Source: Pseudomonas sp. MM211 | Lineage (GTDB): Bacteria > Pseudomonadota > Gammaproteobacteria > Pseudomonadales > Pseudomonadaceae | Direction of reading: 5' to 3' | Assembly (NCBI RefSeq): GCF_020386635.1 | Contig: NZ_CP081942.1 | Coordinates: 2,914,001 to 2,978,000, forward strand | DNA: 64,000 bases | Shown here: one piece after another, positions 1 through 11,056 of the stretch | How the letters are laid out: every line of letters begins with the position of its first letter | Position numbering within the stretch: the stretch's first letter is position 1 | The notes under the pieces: generated by a model | Databases searched by the model: none | Seen by the model: only the letters and a program-made list of their open reading frames with translations | Told to the model about the DNA's origin: nothing | Program-made: the position numbers and the translations under genes

Positions 1-485
1 TGCGGCGCATTCTCGGTACCGCCCGCAACGAGGCGCTGTTCCAGCGCGTGAAGGATCTGGCCGCCCCTGGCCGTATCCAGATTCATACCCTGGGCAAGGG
101 CAGCACCGCGCAGTGGGTGAATGAGGTGACCCACGGTGAGGGCCTCGATGCAGTGATCGATGCGCTCGGCCCAGGCGCTCCGGCTGAAAGCCTGATCGAT
201 GCGTTCAAAGGCCTGCACCGCGGCGGCCATCTGATCAACATCGGTGCGGTGTCCGGGCCGGTGCCGCTGGATCTGCACTGGATGATGGACAACGACATTC
301 AGCTCAGCGGCTCCGCCTGGTTCACCACCGGGCAGGGGCAGGACATGGCCGACATGGTGGAGTCCGGTGCGCTGGATCTGTCGTTCTTCGAGCACAGCGT
401 ATTTTCGCTGGATGAAGTCAACCAGGCCATCAGCGGGATCGAAAACCGCAACGGTGGTTTCGGTAACTACGTCATCTGTCCTTGA
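1..485 (+). CDS. Zinc-type (MDR) alcohol dehydrogenase, C-terminal part only
   Basis: The reading frame is open from the left edge of the window (codons begin at base 3), so the gene starts upstream and only about 160 C-terminal residues are seen. They look like the NAD(P)-binding and C-terminal part of a medium-chain dehydrogenase/reductase: a Rossmann segment around DAVIDALGPGAPAESL, the strand HRGGHLINIGAVSGPVPLD, and the closing FSLDEVNQAISGIENR typical of zinc-containing alcohol dehydrogenases. The zinc-binding half is outside the window, so zinc dependence and substrate cannot be read. It is followed 69 bases later by a cupin gene and then a thiolase on the same strand, which suggests a catabolic operon. 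Family confidence is good; substrate is unknown. Confidence 0.8.
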   Translation, partial: RRILGTARNEALFQRVKDLAAPGRIQIHTLGKGSTAQWVNEVTHGEGLDAVIDALGPGAPAESLIDAFKGLHRGGHLINIGAVSGPVPLDLHWMMDNDIQLSGSAWFTTGQGQDMADMVESGALDLSFFEHSVFSLDEVNQAISGIENRNGGFGNYVICP

Positions 486-554
486 ATCGGTGACCGGGTG
501 TAGCGTTGCCGCCGCACCCGGTTCTTCACGCGTTGGATGTGGGAGGGGCTTTGC

Positions 555-1088
555 ATGCAGGTAAGAAGAATCGTCACCGGGCACGATGAGCAAGGTAAGG
601 CCGTATTCCTTGCCGATGGGCCAGCGCCACGCGCCAAGAATTTTCAGGACATGCCGGGCTACGGTATCGCGCAGTTATGGGCGACCCAGCCGGGCAGTGA
701 CGCAGGCCGCGATCTGACTCTGGCGGGTGGCTCGCTGGTTCCGGGGCCAGGCGGCACTTCGTTGCTGTTCGTCAGCCTGCCGCCGGATACGGTTATGGCA
801 GCGCCCATCGATCCGCAGCGCGCCGTAGCGGAAATGATCGAGAACCTACCAGGGTTGATCGACCTCTTCGAAGTTGACGATCCGGCCATGCACCGTTCGC
901 CAGCAATCGACTACGGCATATTGCTCGAAGGCGAGCTGTGGCTGGAGCTTGATGACGGCGAGCAGCGCCTGCTGCGGCCAGGTGATGTGGTTATTCAGCA
1001 GGGCACGCGACACGCCTGGCGCAATCGCTCACAGGCTGTCGCCAAAGCGGTATTTTTCATGGTGGGCGCGGTTCCTCCCGCTCGCTGA
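555..1088 (+). CDS. Cupin-domain protein
   Basis: A 177-residue protein. The in-frame ATG at 537 is possible, but ATG 555 has a strong Shine-Dalgarno sequence (GGGAGGGGC) just before it and gives the natural start MQVRRIVTG. The C-terminal 70 residues form a small cupin barrel: the segment IDYGILLEGELWLELDDGE, then LLRPGDVVIQQGTRHAWRN with a G-D-x-x-x-x-x-x-x-x-H pattern matching cupin motifs 1 and 2. The N-terminal half carries the 'AVFLADGPAP' opening seen in cupins encoded in aromatic or hydroxy-acid catabolic clusters. It lies between a dehydrogenase and a thiolase and is probably co-transcribed with them. Enzymatic role, or a role as a small-molecule sensor, cannot be decided. Confidence 0.82.
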   Translation: MQVRRIVTGHDEQGKAVFLADGPAPRAKNFQDMPGYGIAQLWATQPGSDAGRDLTLAGGSLVPGPGGTSLLFVSLPPDTVMAAPIDPQRAVAEMIENLPGLIDLFEVDDPAMHRSPAIDYGILLEGELWLELDDGEQRLLRPGDVVIQQGTRHAWRNRSQAVAKAVFFMVGAVPPAR

Positions 1089-1160
1089 CCCAAACCCTTT
1101 CAACGGCACGCCGACCCATTCGCTCGCGGATGTCGGTTCGCCGTGCCTGTGAGACTTGTT

Positions 1161-2357
1161 ATGAGCAACGCCGTAATCGTGGCAGCAGCGCGTACACCCA
1201 TCGGACGTTTTCAGGGGATTCTGGCCAGCGAGTCGGCCGTCGATCTGGGCGCGCTGGTCATCCGCGCGGTACTCGAACGCAGCGGCCTGGCGGCCGATCA
1301 GGTCAATGAAGTGATCATGGGCCAGGTACTGACCGCCGGCGCCGGGCAGAACCCGGCGCGGCAGAGCGCGATTCGCGGCGGGCTGCCTTACACCGTGCCG
1401 GCGATGACCATCAACAAGGTCTGCGGCTCCGGTCTGAAGGCCATACAGCTGGCGGCCCAGGCGATTCGTTGTGGTGATGCCGAGGTAGTGATTGCCGGTG
1501 GCCAGGAGAGCATGAGTAACGCGCCTTACTTGCTGGAAAACGCCCGCAGCGGGCTGCGCATGGGCCACGGCCAGTTGCGTGACAGCATGCTCCACGACGG
1601 TTTGTGGGATGCCTTCAACGATTACCACATGGGCATTACCGCCGAGAACCTGGCGGAGCAGTACGGCATTACCCGTGAGCAGCAGGATGCCTATGCGCTC
1701 GAGTCACAGCAGCGGGCTGTACGTGCGCAGAGCGATGGGCGCTTTCGCCAGGAGATTGTTCCGGTTCCGGTGAAGGGCAAACGTGGCGCGCGGTTGCTGG
1801 TCGACAGTGACGAGCAACCGATGTCGACCGCCTCGCTGGAAAGTCTGGCTCGCCTGCGTCCTACGTTCCAGGCCGAGGGCAGCGTGACCGCCGGCAATGC
1901 ATCACCGCTGAACGATGGCGCTGCAGCGGTGATCCTGATGAGCGAGGAAAAGGCCCGTGCCCTGGGGCTGCCAATCATGGCGCGCATCGTCGCGTTCGCC
2001 AGCGCCGGTGTCGACCCGACGGTGATGGGCATCGGCCCGGTGTTCGCCACCGACCTGTGCCTGCACAAGGCCGGCTGGAGCCTGGAACAGCTCGATCTGA
2101 TCGAAGCCAACGAAGCCTTCGCGGTGCAGGCCCTGGCCTTGCAGCGTGAGTTGGGCTGGGATCTGCAACGCGTCAACGTCAACGGTGGTGCCATCGCCCT
2201 GGGCCATCCACTGGGTGCATCCGGCTGCCGGGTGCTGGTCACCCTGTTACACGAAATGCACCGGCGTGACCTGCGTCGTGGGCTTGCCACGCTGTGTATC
2301 GGTGGCGGCCAGGGCGTGGCATTGGCAATAGAACGTGATCAGGAGCAACGACCATGA
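1161..2357 (+). CDS. Acetyl-CoA C-acyltransferase (thiolase)
   Basis: A 398-residue thiolase of normal family length. The start is ATG 1161 ([13 protein letters not shown]); the GTG at 1143 only adds six unlikely residues. The catalytic set is complete: nucleophile Cys88 in [11 protein letters not shown], His349 in [10 protein letters not shown], and Cys379 in [10 protein letters not shown]. The enzyme either condenses two acyl-CoA units or cleaves a 3-ketoacyl-CoA with CoA; sequence alone does not separate biosynthetic AtoB-like from degradative PcaF/FadA-like roles. Its neighbours (alcohol dehydrogenase, cupin, flavin reductase, and hydratase and hydroxyacid dehydrogenase on the other strand) favour a degradative role. 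The stop overlaps the next start by four bases (ATGA), indicating translational coupling. Confidence 0.93.
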   Translation: MSNAVIVAAARTPIGRFQGILASESAVDLGALVIRAVLERSGLAADQVNEVIMGQVLTAGAGQNPARQSAIRGGLPYTVPAMTINKVCGSGLKAIQLAAQAIRCGDAEVVIAGGQESMSNAPYLLENARSGLRMGHGQLRDSMLHDGLWDAFNDYHMGITAENLAEQYGITREQQDAYALESQQRAVRAQSDGRFRQEIVPVPVKGKRGARLLVDSDEQPMSTASLESLARLRPTFQAEGSVTAGNASPLNDGAAAVILMSEEKARALGLPIMARIVAFASAGVDPTVMGIGPVFATDLCLHKAGWSLEQLDLIEANEAFAVQALALQRELGWDLQRVNVNGGAIALGHPLGASGCRVLVTLLHEMHRRDLRRGLATLCIGGGQGVALAIERDQEQRP

Positions 2358-2908
2358 CGACTATCCATCTGCTGGGGCTGTGCGGCAGCCTGCGCCGCGC
2401 CTCCAGCCATGAAATCATCCTGCGTACGGCAGCCGAAGAGCTGCTCCCGGCCGATGTACGCCTGCATCTGCATCCGCTGCACGACATCCCGCTGTACAAC
2501 GAAGACCATGATGGTGACGCCACGCCCGATGCCGTCCGCGCGCTGCGTGAGGCGGCGCGGCAGGCCGACGGCGTGTTGCTCGGTTCGCCGGAGTACAACC
2601 ATGGCATGTCGGGGGTGATGAATAACGCCCTGGACTGGCTCTCCCGCCCCCACGGTCGCTCCTCCCTAAAGGAAAAGCCGGTGCTCTGCTTCACCGCGTC
2701 GCCGGCGTTCACCGGTGGCGTACGTGCCCAGCAGCAGCTCAACGAATCGCTCTGGGCGATGCAGGCGCTGTTGGTGCCTTATCCGCAGATCGTCATCGGC
2801 AGCGTAGGCGCCAAACTCAGGGAAGGTCGCCTCGAGGATGAGGCCGCAAGGCAGTTTCTCAGGTTGGGAATCGAAACGATGGTGGCGCTGATTCGCCGCG
2901 AACGCTGA
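2354..2908 (+). CDS. NAD(P)H-dependent FMN reductase (flavodoxin-like)
   Basis: A 184-residue flavodoxin-fold reductase. The FMN phosphate loop is seen as [12 protein letters not shown] near residues 9-20, and the family signature [20 protein letters not shown] lies at about residues 75-94. This is the group of SsuE/ChrR/azoreductase-like flavin reductases. Such enzymes supply reduced flavin to a monooxygenase or reduce quinones and metals; no partner oxygenase lies next to it, so the physiological electron acceptor is unknown. The gene overlaps the thiolase by four bases and is the last of the plus-strand cluster. It converges with the next gene: its stop and the stop of the opposite-strand hydratase abut. 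Confidence 0.88.
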   Translation: MTTIHLLGLCGSLRRASSHEIILRTAAEELLPADVRLHLHPLHDIPLYNEDHDGDATPDAVRALREAARQADGVLLGSPEYNHGMSGVMNNALDWLSRPHGRSSLKEKPVLCFTASPAFTGGVRAQQQLNESLWAMQALLVPYPQIVIGSVGAKLREGRLEDEAARQFLRLGIETMVALIRRER

Positions 2909-3694
2909 TCAGCATGACAGCGTCAGTTCGTTGCCTAGGTAACGCGCCGCCAGTTCATGGCCGCTACCGCTGATATCGAAGGGTTCGCACAGCGCGCCGG
3001 TGGACACGATGTCGCCTGCGCGCAGCGTCTCGCCCCGTTCGGCGGCGTGGGCGTAGAGGGCGGCCAGTGAGTTCAGCGGATCGGTGGCGGCATCGCCGTG
3101 CAGCGTCCGAGCTTTGGGCTCGCCGTTCAGGTGCACCACGGTCGTTTGCGCGAGTTCGCGCAGCACCTGCAGGTTGAGGCCTGTGCAGGCGGGTGGGCCG
3201 ATGATCAGTGCTTCGAAACCGACGTTGTCCGCCGTGAAGCTTGGCCAGCCGACGCTTTTGCGGTCGATGAAGCGTGAGCGCACCACTTCGAAGGTCAGGC
3301 AGGTATGGCTGATGTCATCGGGCTGCACGCCACGGCCCGGCAGCGGTTCGATATCCCGGGCGAGCACGAAGGCGATCTCGCATTCGATGGTCAGTGGCCC
3401 GTTCATGGGCAGATGCAGCCGTGCACCGCTGGGGTGGCAGCGAGCCGCTTCCAGCTGGCCTATCAGAGGCCGCGACAGTTGCGCCGCACGCATGGCTGCG
3501 GGGCTGCCGACGCCCAGCTTCCAGCCGGCTCGGGTACCGCCCGCTGCCTTGAACAGGCAGTCCTGCGCGTCGTAGCCCTGCTGCACCGTATGCGGGCGCA
3601 GTGCTGCGGGCAAGCTGTCGAGCAGCGTTGCGGCGCGCCAGGTTTTCAGCAGTAGTGCAGCGGTAGCAACGGGGTCGAATGCATCGTTTTGCAT
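2909..3694 (-). CDS. 2-keto-4-pentenoate hydratase-like protein (FAH superfamily)
   Basis: A 261-residue member of the fumarylacetoacetate hydrolase superfamily, closest in style to MhpD/XylJ/DmpE 2-hydroxypenta-2,4-dienoate hydratases and 4-oxalocrotonate decarboxylases. Visible signatures are RAGWKLGVGSPAAM, the acidic metal-binding stretch TIECEIAFVLARDIEPLP, and the C-terminal AGDIVSTGALCEPF. Such enzymes use a divalent metal to hydrate or decarboxylate short 2-keto acids late in meta-cleavage pathways. It is preceded, 25 bases upstream on the same strand, by a hydroxyacid dehydrogenase, so the two probably form an operon controlled by the divergent LysR gene. Hydratase versus decarboxylase activity cannot be told apart here. 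Confidence 0.85.
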   Translation of the reverse strand: MQNDAFDPVATAALLLKTWRAATLLDSLPAALRPHTVQQGYDAQDCLFKAAGGTRAGWKLGVGSPAAMRAAQLSRPLIGQLEAARCHPSGARLHLPMNGPLTIECEIAFVLARDIEPLPGRGVQPDDISHTCLTFEVVRSRFIDRKSVGWPSFTADNVGFEALIIGPPACTGLNLQVLRELAQTTVVHLNGEPKARTLHGDAATDPLNSLAALYAHAAERGETLRAGDIVSTGALCEPFDISGSGHELAARYLGNELTLSC

Positions 3695-3719
3695 GGGGGT
3701 TCCTGGTGGGTAATGAAAG

Positions 3720-4640
3720 TCAATGAGGCAGAGTGGGCGCTACGTGCGCGGTCGCAGGCGCGGCGCGAAATTCCACGTTCAGCAGTCGTTCGTAGACCTT
3801 GATCATGGCGCCCTTGTCGTCGCTGCCATGGCCCTGCAGCAAAGCCGTCTGGTAGATCGCTGTGGCAGCCGAGAGCAGCGGCAGCGGAATGCCCAGATCC
3901 GCGCTGAGGCGTGCTGCACTGGTGAGATCCTTGTAGGCGTGATCGAGCGGGTAGGCGCTGTCGAAGCGGCCGGCGAGGATGTGTGGCAGAAAATAGCTGG
4001 ACGCATGGCTACGCCCGGTGCCGTTGTTGACCACGGCGCTGACCTTCTCGGCATCCAGGCCAAGCTTGACCGCCATGGGCAGAATTTCCGCCAGCGCCGC
4101 GCAATTGATGTCGTAGAGCAATTGGTTGATCAGCTTGGTCAGTTGCCCGCTACCCGCTACGCCCATGTGCATGATGGTCGTGGCCATGCTCTGCAGGTAC
4201 GGCTGCACATCCGCGAACAAAGCCTCGCTGCCGCCGCACATGATTGTCAGGCTGCCGTCGGCCGCCCGTGACGGCATGCCGGATACCGGCGCATCCATGA
4301 AGTGGATGCCACGCGTCGCCAGCTCGCTTTCGATCGCCAGGGTTTGCTGGTAATCGACGGTGCTGGTGTCGACGACGATGCTTCCCGGGCGCATCCACTG
4401 TACAAGGCCGTCTGCCGCGAACAGCAGTTCCCTGATCACTGTTGCATTGGGTAGGGACAGAAAGACCAGATCGCATTGCGCCAGGCGCCGCCGATCATCG
4501 GTGGCTTGTGCGCCCAGGTCGATCAACTCGGGGTAGGCGCGGCCACTGGCGGAACTGACCAGCAGGCCGGGGTGATCGTGGAGCAGGTTGATGGCCATCG
4601 GCCGACCCATCTGTCCGAGACCGATAAAGGCGATAGGCAT
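3720..4640 (-). CDS. NAD(P)-dependent 3-hydroxyisobutyrate dehydrogenase-family oxidoreductase
   Basis: A 306-residue beta-hydroxyacid dehydrogenase. The N-terminus is a Rossmann nucleotide site, IAFIGLGQMGRPMA; the substrate loop FMDAPVSGMPSRAADGSLT lies near residues 115-132; and the catalytic lysine is Lys169 in GSGQLTKLINQLL. The family covers 3-hydroxyisobutyrate dehydrogenase and tartronate semialdehyde (2-hydroxy-3-oxopropionate) reductase; the exact substrate cannot be assigned. It is the first gene of a minus-strand pair with the hydratase and is divergent from the LysR regulator at 4750, the classic arrangement for a LysR-controlled pathway. Confidence 0.88.
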   Translation of the reverse strand: MPIAFIGLGQMGRPMAINLLHDHPGLLVSSASGRAYPELIDLGAQATDDRRRLAQCDLVFLSLPNATVIRELLFAADGLVQWMRPGSIVVDTSTVDYQQTLAIESELATRGIHFMDAPVSGMPSRAADGSLTIMCGGSEALFADVQPYLQSMATTIMHMGVAGSGQLTKLINQLLYDINCAALAEILPMAVKLGLDAEKVSAVVNNGTGRSHASSYFLPHILAGRFDSAYPLDHAYKDLTSAARLSADLGIPLPLLSAATAIYQTALLQGHGSDDKGAMIKVYERLLNVEFRAAPATAHVAPTLPH

Positions 4641-4706
4641 GGCGGGAGCTCCTGACCGATGGACTGGCGGCCATGCTAGGAGGGTCGGGTCATCATGAGA
4701 AATATA

Positions 4707-4739
4707 TTGTTATGATGCTTTGCATCACAAATTGTTATG
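4707..4739. promoter_or_regulatory. Inverted and direct repeats between divergent genes (candidate LysR operator)
   Basis: The 109-base divergent intergenic region holds a perfect inverted repeat TGATGC-TTT-GCATCA at 4713-4727. It is flanked by two direct copies of ATTGTTATG at 4707-4715 and 4731-4739. The patch is much more AT-rich than its surroundings. LysR-type regulators usually bind dyad sequences between themselves and a divergent target, so this is the best operator candidate for the LysR protein at 4750. The repeats are seen directly; binding is inferred. Confidence 0.5.
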
Positions 4740-4749
4740 GGTCTGTGCC

Positions 4750-5640
4750 GTGAACCTGAGAGCGTTGAAGTGCTGTGTGGAAATTGCCAGGCTGGGCAGC
4801 TTCACCAGAGCGGCCGAGGCGATGCATATCGCCCAGCCAGCACTGAGCATGGCCGTGACCCGCCTCGAAGAAGAGCTGGGTGTGGTGCTCTTCAACCGCG
4901 CCGCGCGGCAGATCACCGTTACCGCCGAAGGCCAGGTGTTTCTGGAACGTGTCGCCAAGGCGCTGCTGGAGCTGGATATGGCGCGCCAGGAGCTGGGTGA
5001 CATGGCCGACCTGCAGCGCGGCGAGATACGCCTCGGCGTGCCACCCATGTTCGGCATCCATTACATGCCGGAGCTGCTCAGCGCCTTTCGTCAGGCGTAT
5101 CCGGGCATCGTCATGAGCGTGTTCGAAGGCAGTGCCGACGAAATCGGTCGGCTGCTCGAGGCGCGGCAGATCGACCTCGCCCTGCTCGAATCACGGCGGG
5201 TGAGCAGCGCCTGGGAATCGGTGCTGCTCGGCACTGACGAAATGGTGCTGTGCATGAACGAACAGCATCCCCTCGCCGGTGAGGCACGACTGCCGGCAGG
5301 GCGTCTGCAGGATGTGGATATGGTGGTGTTCGACCAGAGCTTTCTGCAGCGCCACCTGCTCGATGCATTTTGCGCTGAGGGTGGAGTGACCTACCGCATC
5401 GCCCTGCAAAGCAACTTCGTGTCCCTGGTGACCCGGGCGACCTTCGATGGACTGGGCATTTCCACCCTGTTGCGCTCGGTGCAGCAGGGCGAGCCCGGTA
5501 TCGTCGGTGTGCCCTTCGAACCAGCGCTGAGCATGAGTTTCAGGTTGTGCTGGCGAGCCAACGAATACCTGTCGCTGGCCAACCGACGCTTCGTCGAGTT
5601 CGCCCAGCATGCAGGCTTTTTCGGGCGTGCGGCAGGTTGA
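4750..5640 (+). CDS. LysR-family transcriptional regulator
   Basis: A 296-residue LysR-type regulator. The GTG at 4750 gives the typical N-terminus (MNLRALKCCVEIARLGSFT); the longer frame from 4720 adds ten atypical residues and starts inside the dyad. The winged helix-turn-helix spans roughly residues 1-60 (FTRAAEAMHIAQPALSMAVT, then LEEELGVVLFNR), followed by a type 2 periplasmic-binding-protein-like effector domain from about residue 90. It is divergent from the hydroxyacid dehydrogenase and hydratase pair and is likely their regulator. The inducer is probably a pathway acid, but nothing in the sequence names it. Confidence 0.93.
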   Translation: MNLRALKCCVEIARLGSFTRAAEAMHIAQPALSMAVTRLEEELGVVLFNRAARQITVTAEGQVFLERVAKALLELDMARQELGDMADLQRGEIRLGVPPMFGIHYMPELLSAFRQAYPGIVMSVFEGSADEIGRLLEARQIDLALLESRRVSSAWESVLLGTDEMVLCMNEQHPLAGEARLPAGRLQDVDMVVFDQSFLQRHLLDAFCAEGGVTYRIALQSNFVSLVTRATFDGLGISTLLRSVQQGEPGIVGVPFEPALSMSFRLCWRANEYLSLANRRFVEFAQHAGFFGRAAG

Positions 5641-5769
5641 GCGGATTGCCGATAGGTCGCGCCGTTGCGCCTGCCCGGGAAACCGCTTGCAGGAGTGGCA
5701 AAAAGTAGCGAGACAGGATTCAATGGCGCTTCGCTTGGCTCCCATTTCCCTGCCTGCTCGGTTCCTATC

Positions 5770-8232
<2,463 letters not shown>

Positions 8233-8247
8233 GGCTACCTGCACGTT

Positions 8248-8304
8248 CCTTCCATAGGTATATTGGCCGATAACCAGATATCTATACGTTTTACCTATGG
8301 AAGG
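8248..8304. promoter_or_regulatory. 13-bp perfect inverted repeat spanning the Shine-Dalgarno sequence of the LysR gene
   Basis: The arms are CCTTCCATAGGTA at 8248-8260 and its exact reverse complement at 8292-8304, separated by 31 AT-rich bases. The right arm contains the GGAAGG Shine-Dalgarno sequence of the LysR gene starting at 8308. This could be a two-half-site operator for autoregulation, or an mRNA hairpin that hides the ribosome site. The repeat itself is certain from the sequence; its function is inferred. Confidence 0.6.
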
Positions 8305-8307
8305 GCA

Positions 8308-9195
8308 ATGATCAACTTTCGCCTGATCAGGCACCTCTGGCTGTTCCAGGCGGTCGCCGAGGAGCAGAGCTTCAGCCGTGCCGCCAAGCGCCTGGGCATG
8401 TCCCAGCCGCCGTTGACCGAGCAGATCCAGACGCTCGAACACGCACTGAAGGTCAAGCTGTTCGAGCGCTCGCGCCGGGGTGTCACGCTGACGCCGGCGG
8501 GTGCGGCCATTCTGCCGGCCGTGCGCAAATTCGCCGATCAGCTCGAACGCCTCGAACTGGCGGTGCTCGAAGCGGTGTCCGGCCAGGCTGGGGTGCTGAC
8601 CATCGGCGCCATCACCGCGGCGATGACCGACGTGCTGCCGCCATTGATCGAGCGCTTCAAGCTCGACCATCCACAGATCACCGTGGCCGTCAGGGAAATC
8701 GACAGCGCCGAAGCCATTACCGCCCTCGAAGCCGGTGATATCGATCTGGCCTTCGCGCGCTTGGAGGGCAACCTGGGCGCCACTATCAGTTGTCTGCCGC
8801 TGACCGAAGAACGCCTAGCAGTTGCCGTACCTCGCGATCACCCGCTTGCCGCACGACAGCGGCTGAGCTTCGCCAGCCTGGCGGATGAGCCGCTGGTGAT
8901 GTCTTCCCGGCAGGTAAGCCCGAGCTACTTCGATCACCTGATCGGTGCCTGCAAGGCCAATGGCCTCAACCCTCGGGTGTTGCACGAGGTGCGTTCGGTG
9001 GCTTCGCAGATCGCCTTCGTCAGTTGTGGTCAGGGGCTGGCGCTGGTTCCCGCATCGACCCGCAAGCTGGTGCCCGACAACGTGGTCTTGAAGCCGCTGA
9101 CGCCCAAGCTCAGCGTGGTCACCACCGCGGTGGTGTGGAGTACGGTGCGCAGAAACCCGCTGGTGGACGCCTTGCTGGAGCAAATCCAGCCATAG
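8308..9195 (+). CDS. LysR-family transcriptional regulator
   Basis: A 295-residue LysR-type regulator. ATG 8308 follows GGAAGGG at good spacing and gives MINFRLIRHLWLFQAVAEEQ; the upstream TTG at 8263 would start within the inverted repeat. The helix-turn-helix (SFSRAAKRLGMSQPPLTEQI) lies in the first 45 residues, and the effector-binding domain begins near residue 85. It is followed, same strand, by an alpha/beta hydrolase and an EamA transporter that may be its targets. The long dyad at its 5' end suggests autoregulation. Effector unknown. Confidence 0.93.
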   Translation: MINFRLIRHLWLFQAVAEEQSFSRAAKRLGMSQPPLTEQIQTLEHALKVKLFERSRRGVTLTPAGAAILPAVRKFADQLERLELAVLEAVSGQAGVLTIGAITAAMTDVLPPLIERFKLDHPQITVAVREIDSAEAITALEAGDIDLAFARLEGNLGATISCLPLTEERLAVAVPRDHPLAARQRLSFASLADEPLVMSSRQVSPSYFDHLIGACKANGLNPRVLHEVRSVASQIAFVSCGQGLALVPASTRKLVPDNVVLKPLTPKLSVVTTAVVWSTVRRNPLVDALLEQIQP

Positions 9196-9287
9196 GTTGC
9201 GGCTATGACTGGCTTACCAGTTTCGGAATTTACAGATGGCTGACGCCGCGACACAGTGGCGCCTGCGTCCATCAGCGGAGTTCTGTC

Positions 9288-10103
9288 TTGTCCACGTTCC
9301 AGCCCTTTACCCAGGCCCGGGTGCCCTTGAGCATCGACGGCGTCGACCTGGGTGTTGCTGCTCTTTACCGCAGCGGTGAAAAAGCGCCCATCGTCTTTCT
9401 GCACGGCTTCGGTTCCACCAAGGAGGACTACGCCGACATCCTGCTTCAGCCGCGTTTCGATGGGCATGCGGTGCTCGCCTACGATGCACCGGGCTGCGGT
9501 GAAAGTACCTGTTCGTATCTGTCGCGACTGTCGATTCCGTCGCTGGTGCAGACCGCTGTGGCGATGCTCGAACATTTCGCTATCGAGCGCTTTCATCTGG
9601 TCGGCCATTCCATGGGCGGGCTGACGGGGTTGATGCTGGCGCATCGGTATCCGCAGCGCGTGCTGAGCTTCGTCGATATCGAGGGCAATATCGCACCGGA
9701 GGACTGCTTTCTCAGCCGGCAGATTCACGATTACCCGCAGGAGGATGCCGAGGGTTTCTTCACCGACTTCATCGAGCGCACCCGCCGTGCCCCTGCCTAC
9801 GCCAGCGCGCTGTATGCCGCCAGCCTGCGCCACAAGGTGCGGGCCGGGGCGGTGCGGGGGATCTTCGAGTCGATGGTCGAGCTGTCTGATCAGGGGAAAC
9901 TGATGGATAAATTCCTCGGCTTGCCGCTGCCGAAAATGTTCATGTACGGCGACCAGAACGCCTCGTTGTCGTACCTGGCGCATATCCAGCGCCATGGCGT
10001 GGTGCTGGCGCAGATTCCCGATTGCGGGCACTTCCCGATGTACTCCAACCCGCAGGTGATGTGGGCGCGTATCGCCCATCTGCAGGGCCTCGCCGCCGAT
10101 TGA
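9288..10103 (+). CDS. Alpha/beta-fold hydrolase
   Basis: A 271-residue alpha/beta hydrolase beginning with TTG 9288 (MSTFQPFTQARVPL), which has a GGAG ribosome site seven bases upstream; no better ATG exists near the domain start. The oxyanion segment FLHGFGSTKEDY lies near residue 35, the nucleophile elbow is GHSMGG with Ser108, and the catalytic His is probably His248 in PDCGHFPMY. The lid region and substrate are unidentified; lipase, esterase, C-C hydrolase or dehalogenase-like chemistry are all possible. It lies between a LysR regulator and a drug/metabolite transporter, seven bases from the latter, so it is probably co-transcribed with that exporter. Confidence 0.88.
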   Translation: MSTFQPFTQARVPLSIDGVDLGVAALYRSGEKAPIVFLHGFGSTKEDYADILLQPRFDGHAVLAYDAPGCGESTCSYLSRLSIPSLVQTAVAMLEHFAIERFHLVGHSMGGLTGLMLAHRYPQRVLSFVDIEGNIAPEDCFLSRQIHDYPQEDAEGFFTDFIERTRRAPAYASALYAASLRHKVRAGAVRGIFESMVELSDQGKLMDKFLGLPLPKMFMYGDQNASLSYLAHIQRHGVVLAQIPDCGHFPMYSNPQVMWARIAHLQGLAAD

Positions 10104-10110
10104 GTGACTG

Positions 10111-11037
10111 ATGAACCCACTGTACAGCCTCTATTCCCGCAGCCTGGCCAACGGCAGCCTGTTCGCCGTGCTGGCAGCGGCTGGCTTCAGCCTCAAGGCG
10201 ATCTTCGTGAAACTGTCCTACGCGGCGGGCAATGTCGATGCGCTCAGCCTGCTGGCCATGCGCATGGGCCTGGCACTGCCGCTGTTTCTGTTGCTCGGCT
10301 GGTTGAGCCGCCGGGAAGGGCGCAGCGCGCTCACGGTGCAGGATGCACTGCGGGTGCTGTGGCTGGGGCTAGTCGGCTATTACTTGTCGAGCCTGTTCGA
10401 CTTCTATGGCCTGGAGTACATCAGTGCCGGACTCGAACGACTGATTCTCTTCACCTACCCGACCCTCGTTCTGCTGTTCCAGATGATCGCCCTGCGCGAG
10501 CGGCCGACCCGCCGTACGCTGCTGGCATCGGCCATTTGCTATGCGGGGTTGGGCGTTGCGTTCGTGCATGACATCGGTACGGTTGGCTTCAGCGTGGAGG
10601 TCATCAAGGGCGTAGCCTGGGTGTTCGCCAGTGCCGTGACCTATGCGCTGTATTATCTGGGCGCCGGCCTGATGGTCGGCCGCCTGGGTTCCATGCGCCT
10701 CGCCGCGCTGGCTGGCAGCACCTCGGCGGTGATGGTGTTGGTGCATTTCAGCATCAGTGCCGACGCGTCCTCGTTGGCCGAGCTGCCGTTGGCGATCTGG
10801 GGCTATGCGGCGCTGATGGCGTTGCTATCGACGGTATTGCCGATCTACTGGATGGCACTGGCCATTCAACGCCTCGGCGCGACCCAGACAGCAGCGATTG
10901 GCAATCTGGGGCCGTTGCTGACGGTGCTGGTGTCGTGGGCAGTGTTGAGCGAGGCGATTTCGCTGTACCAACTGGCGGGGCTGGCGCTGGTGCTGTTTGG
11001 TGTGTCCCAGCTCAAGTCGTCTCAGGCAGGCAGGTGA
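10111..11037 (+). CDS. EamA/DMT-family transporter
   Basis: A 308-residue integral membrane protein with about ten hydrophobic segments in two repeats of five, the EamA (drug/metabolite transporter) arrangement. The first repeat starts at GSLFAVLAAAGFSLKAIFVK and the second near FSVEVIKGVAWVFASAVTYA. EamA proteins export amino acids, metabolites or drugs across the inner membrane; specificity cannot be read. It starts seven bases after the hydrolase stop and likely shares its transcript. It converges with the Nudix gene with about 20 bases between stops. Confidence 0.88.
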   Translation: MNPLYSLYSRSLANGSLFAVLAAAGFSLKAIFVKLSYAAGNVDALSLLAMRMGLALPLFLLLGWLSRREGRSALTVQDALRVLWLGLVGYYLSSLFDFYGLEYISAGLERLILFTYPTLVLLFQMIALRERPTRRTLLASAICYAGLGVAFVHDIGTVGFSVEVIKGVAWVFASAVTYALYYLGAGLMVGRLGSMRLAALAGSTSAVMVLVHFSISADASSLAELPLAIWGYAALMALLSTVLPIYWMALAIQRLGATQTAAIGNLGPLLTVLVSWAVLSEAISLYQLAGLALVLFGVSQLKSSQAGR

Positions 11038-11056
11038 TCGCCGCAGGCTGTCACGC

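Noticed and set aside
4707..4739. Possible CRISPR-like or iteron repeats
   Set aside because: Only two copies of the ATTGTTATG repeat occur, around one dyad; this fits an operator and not an array or an origin.
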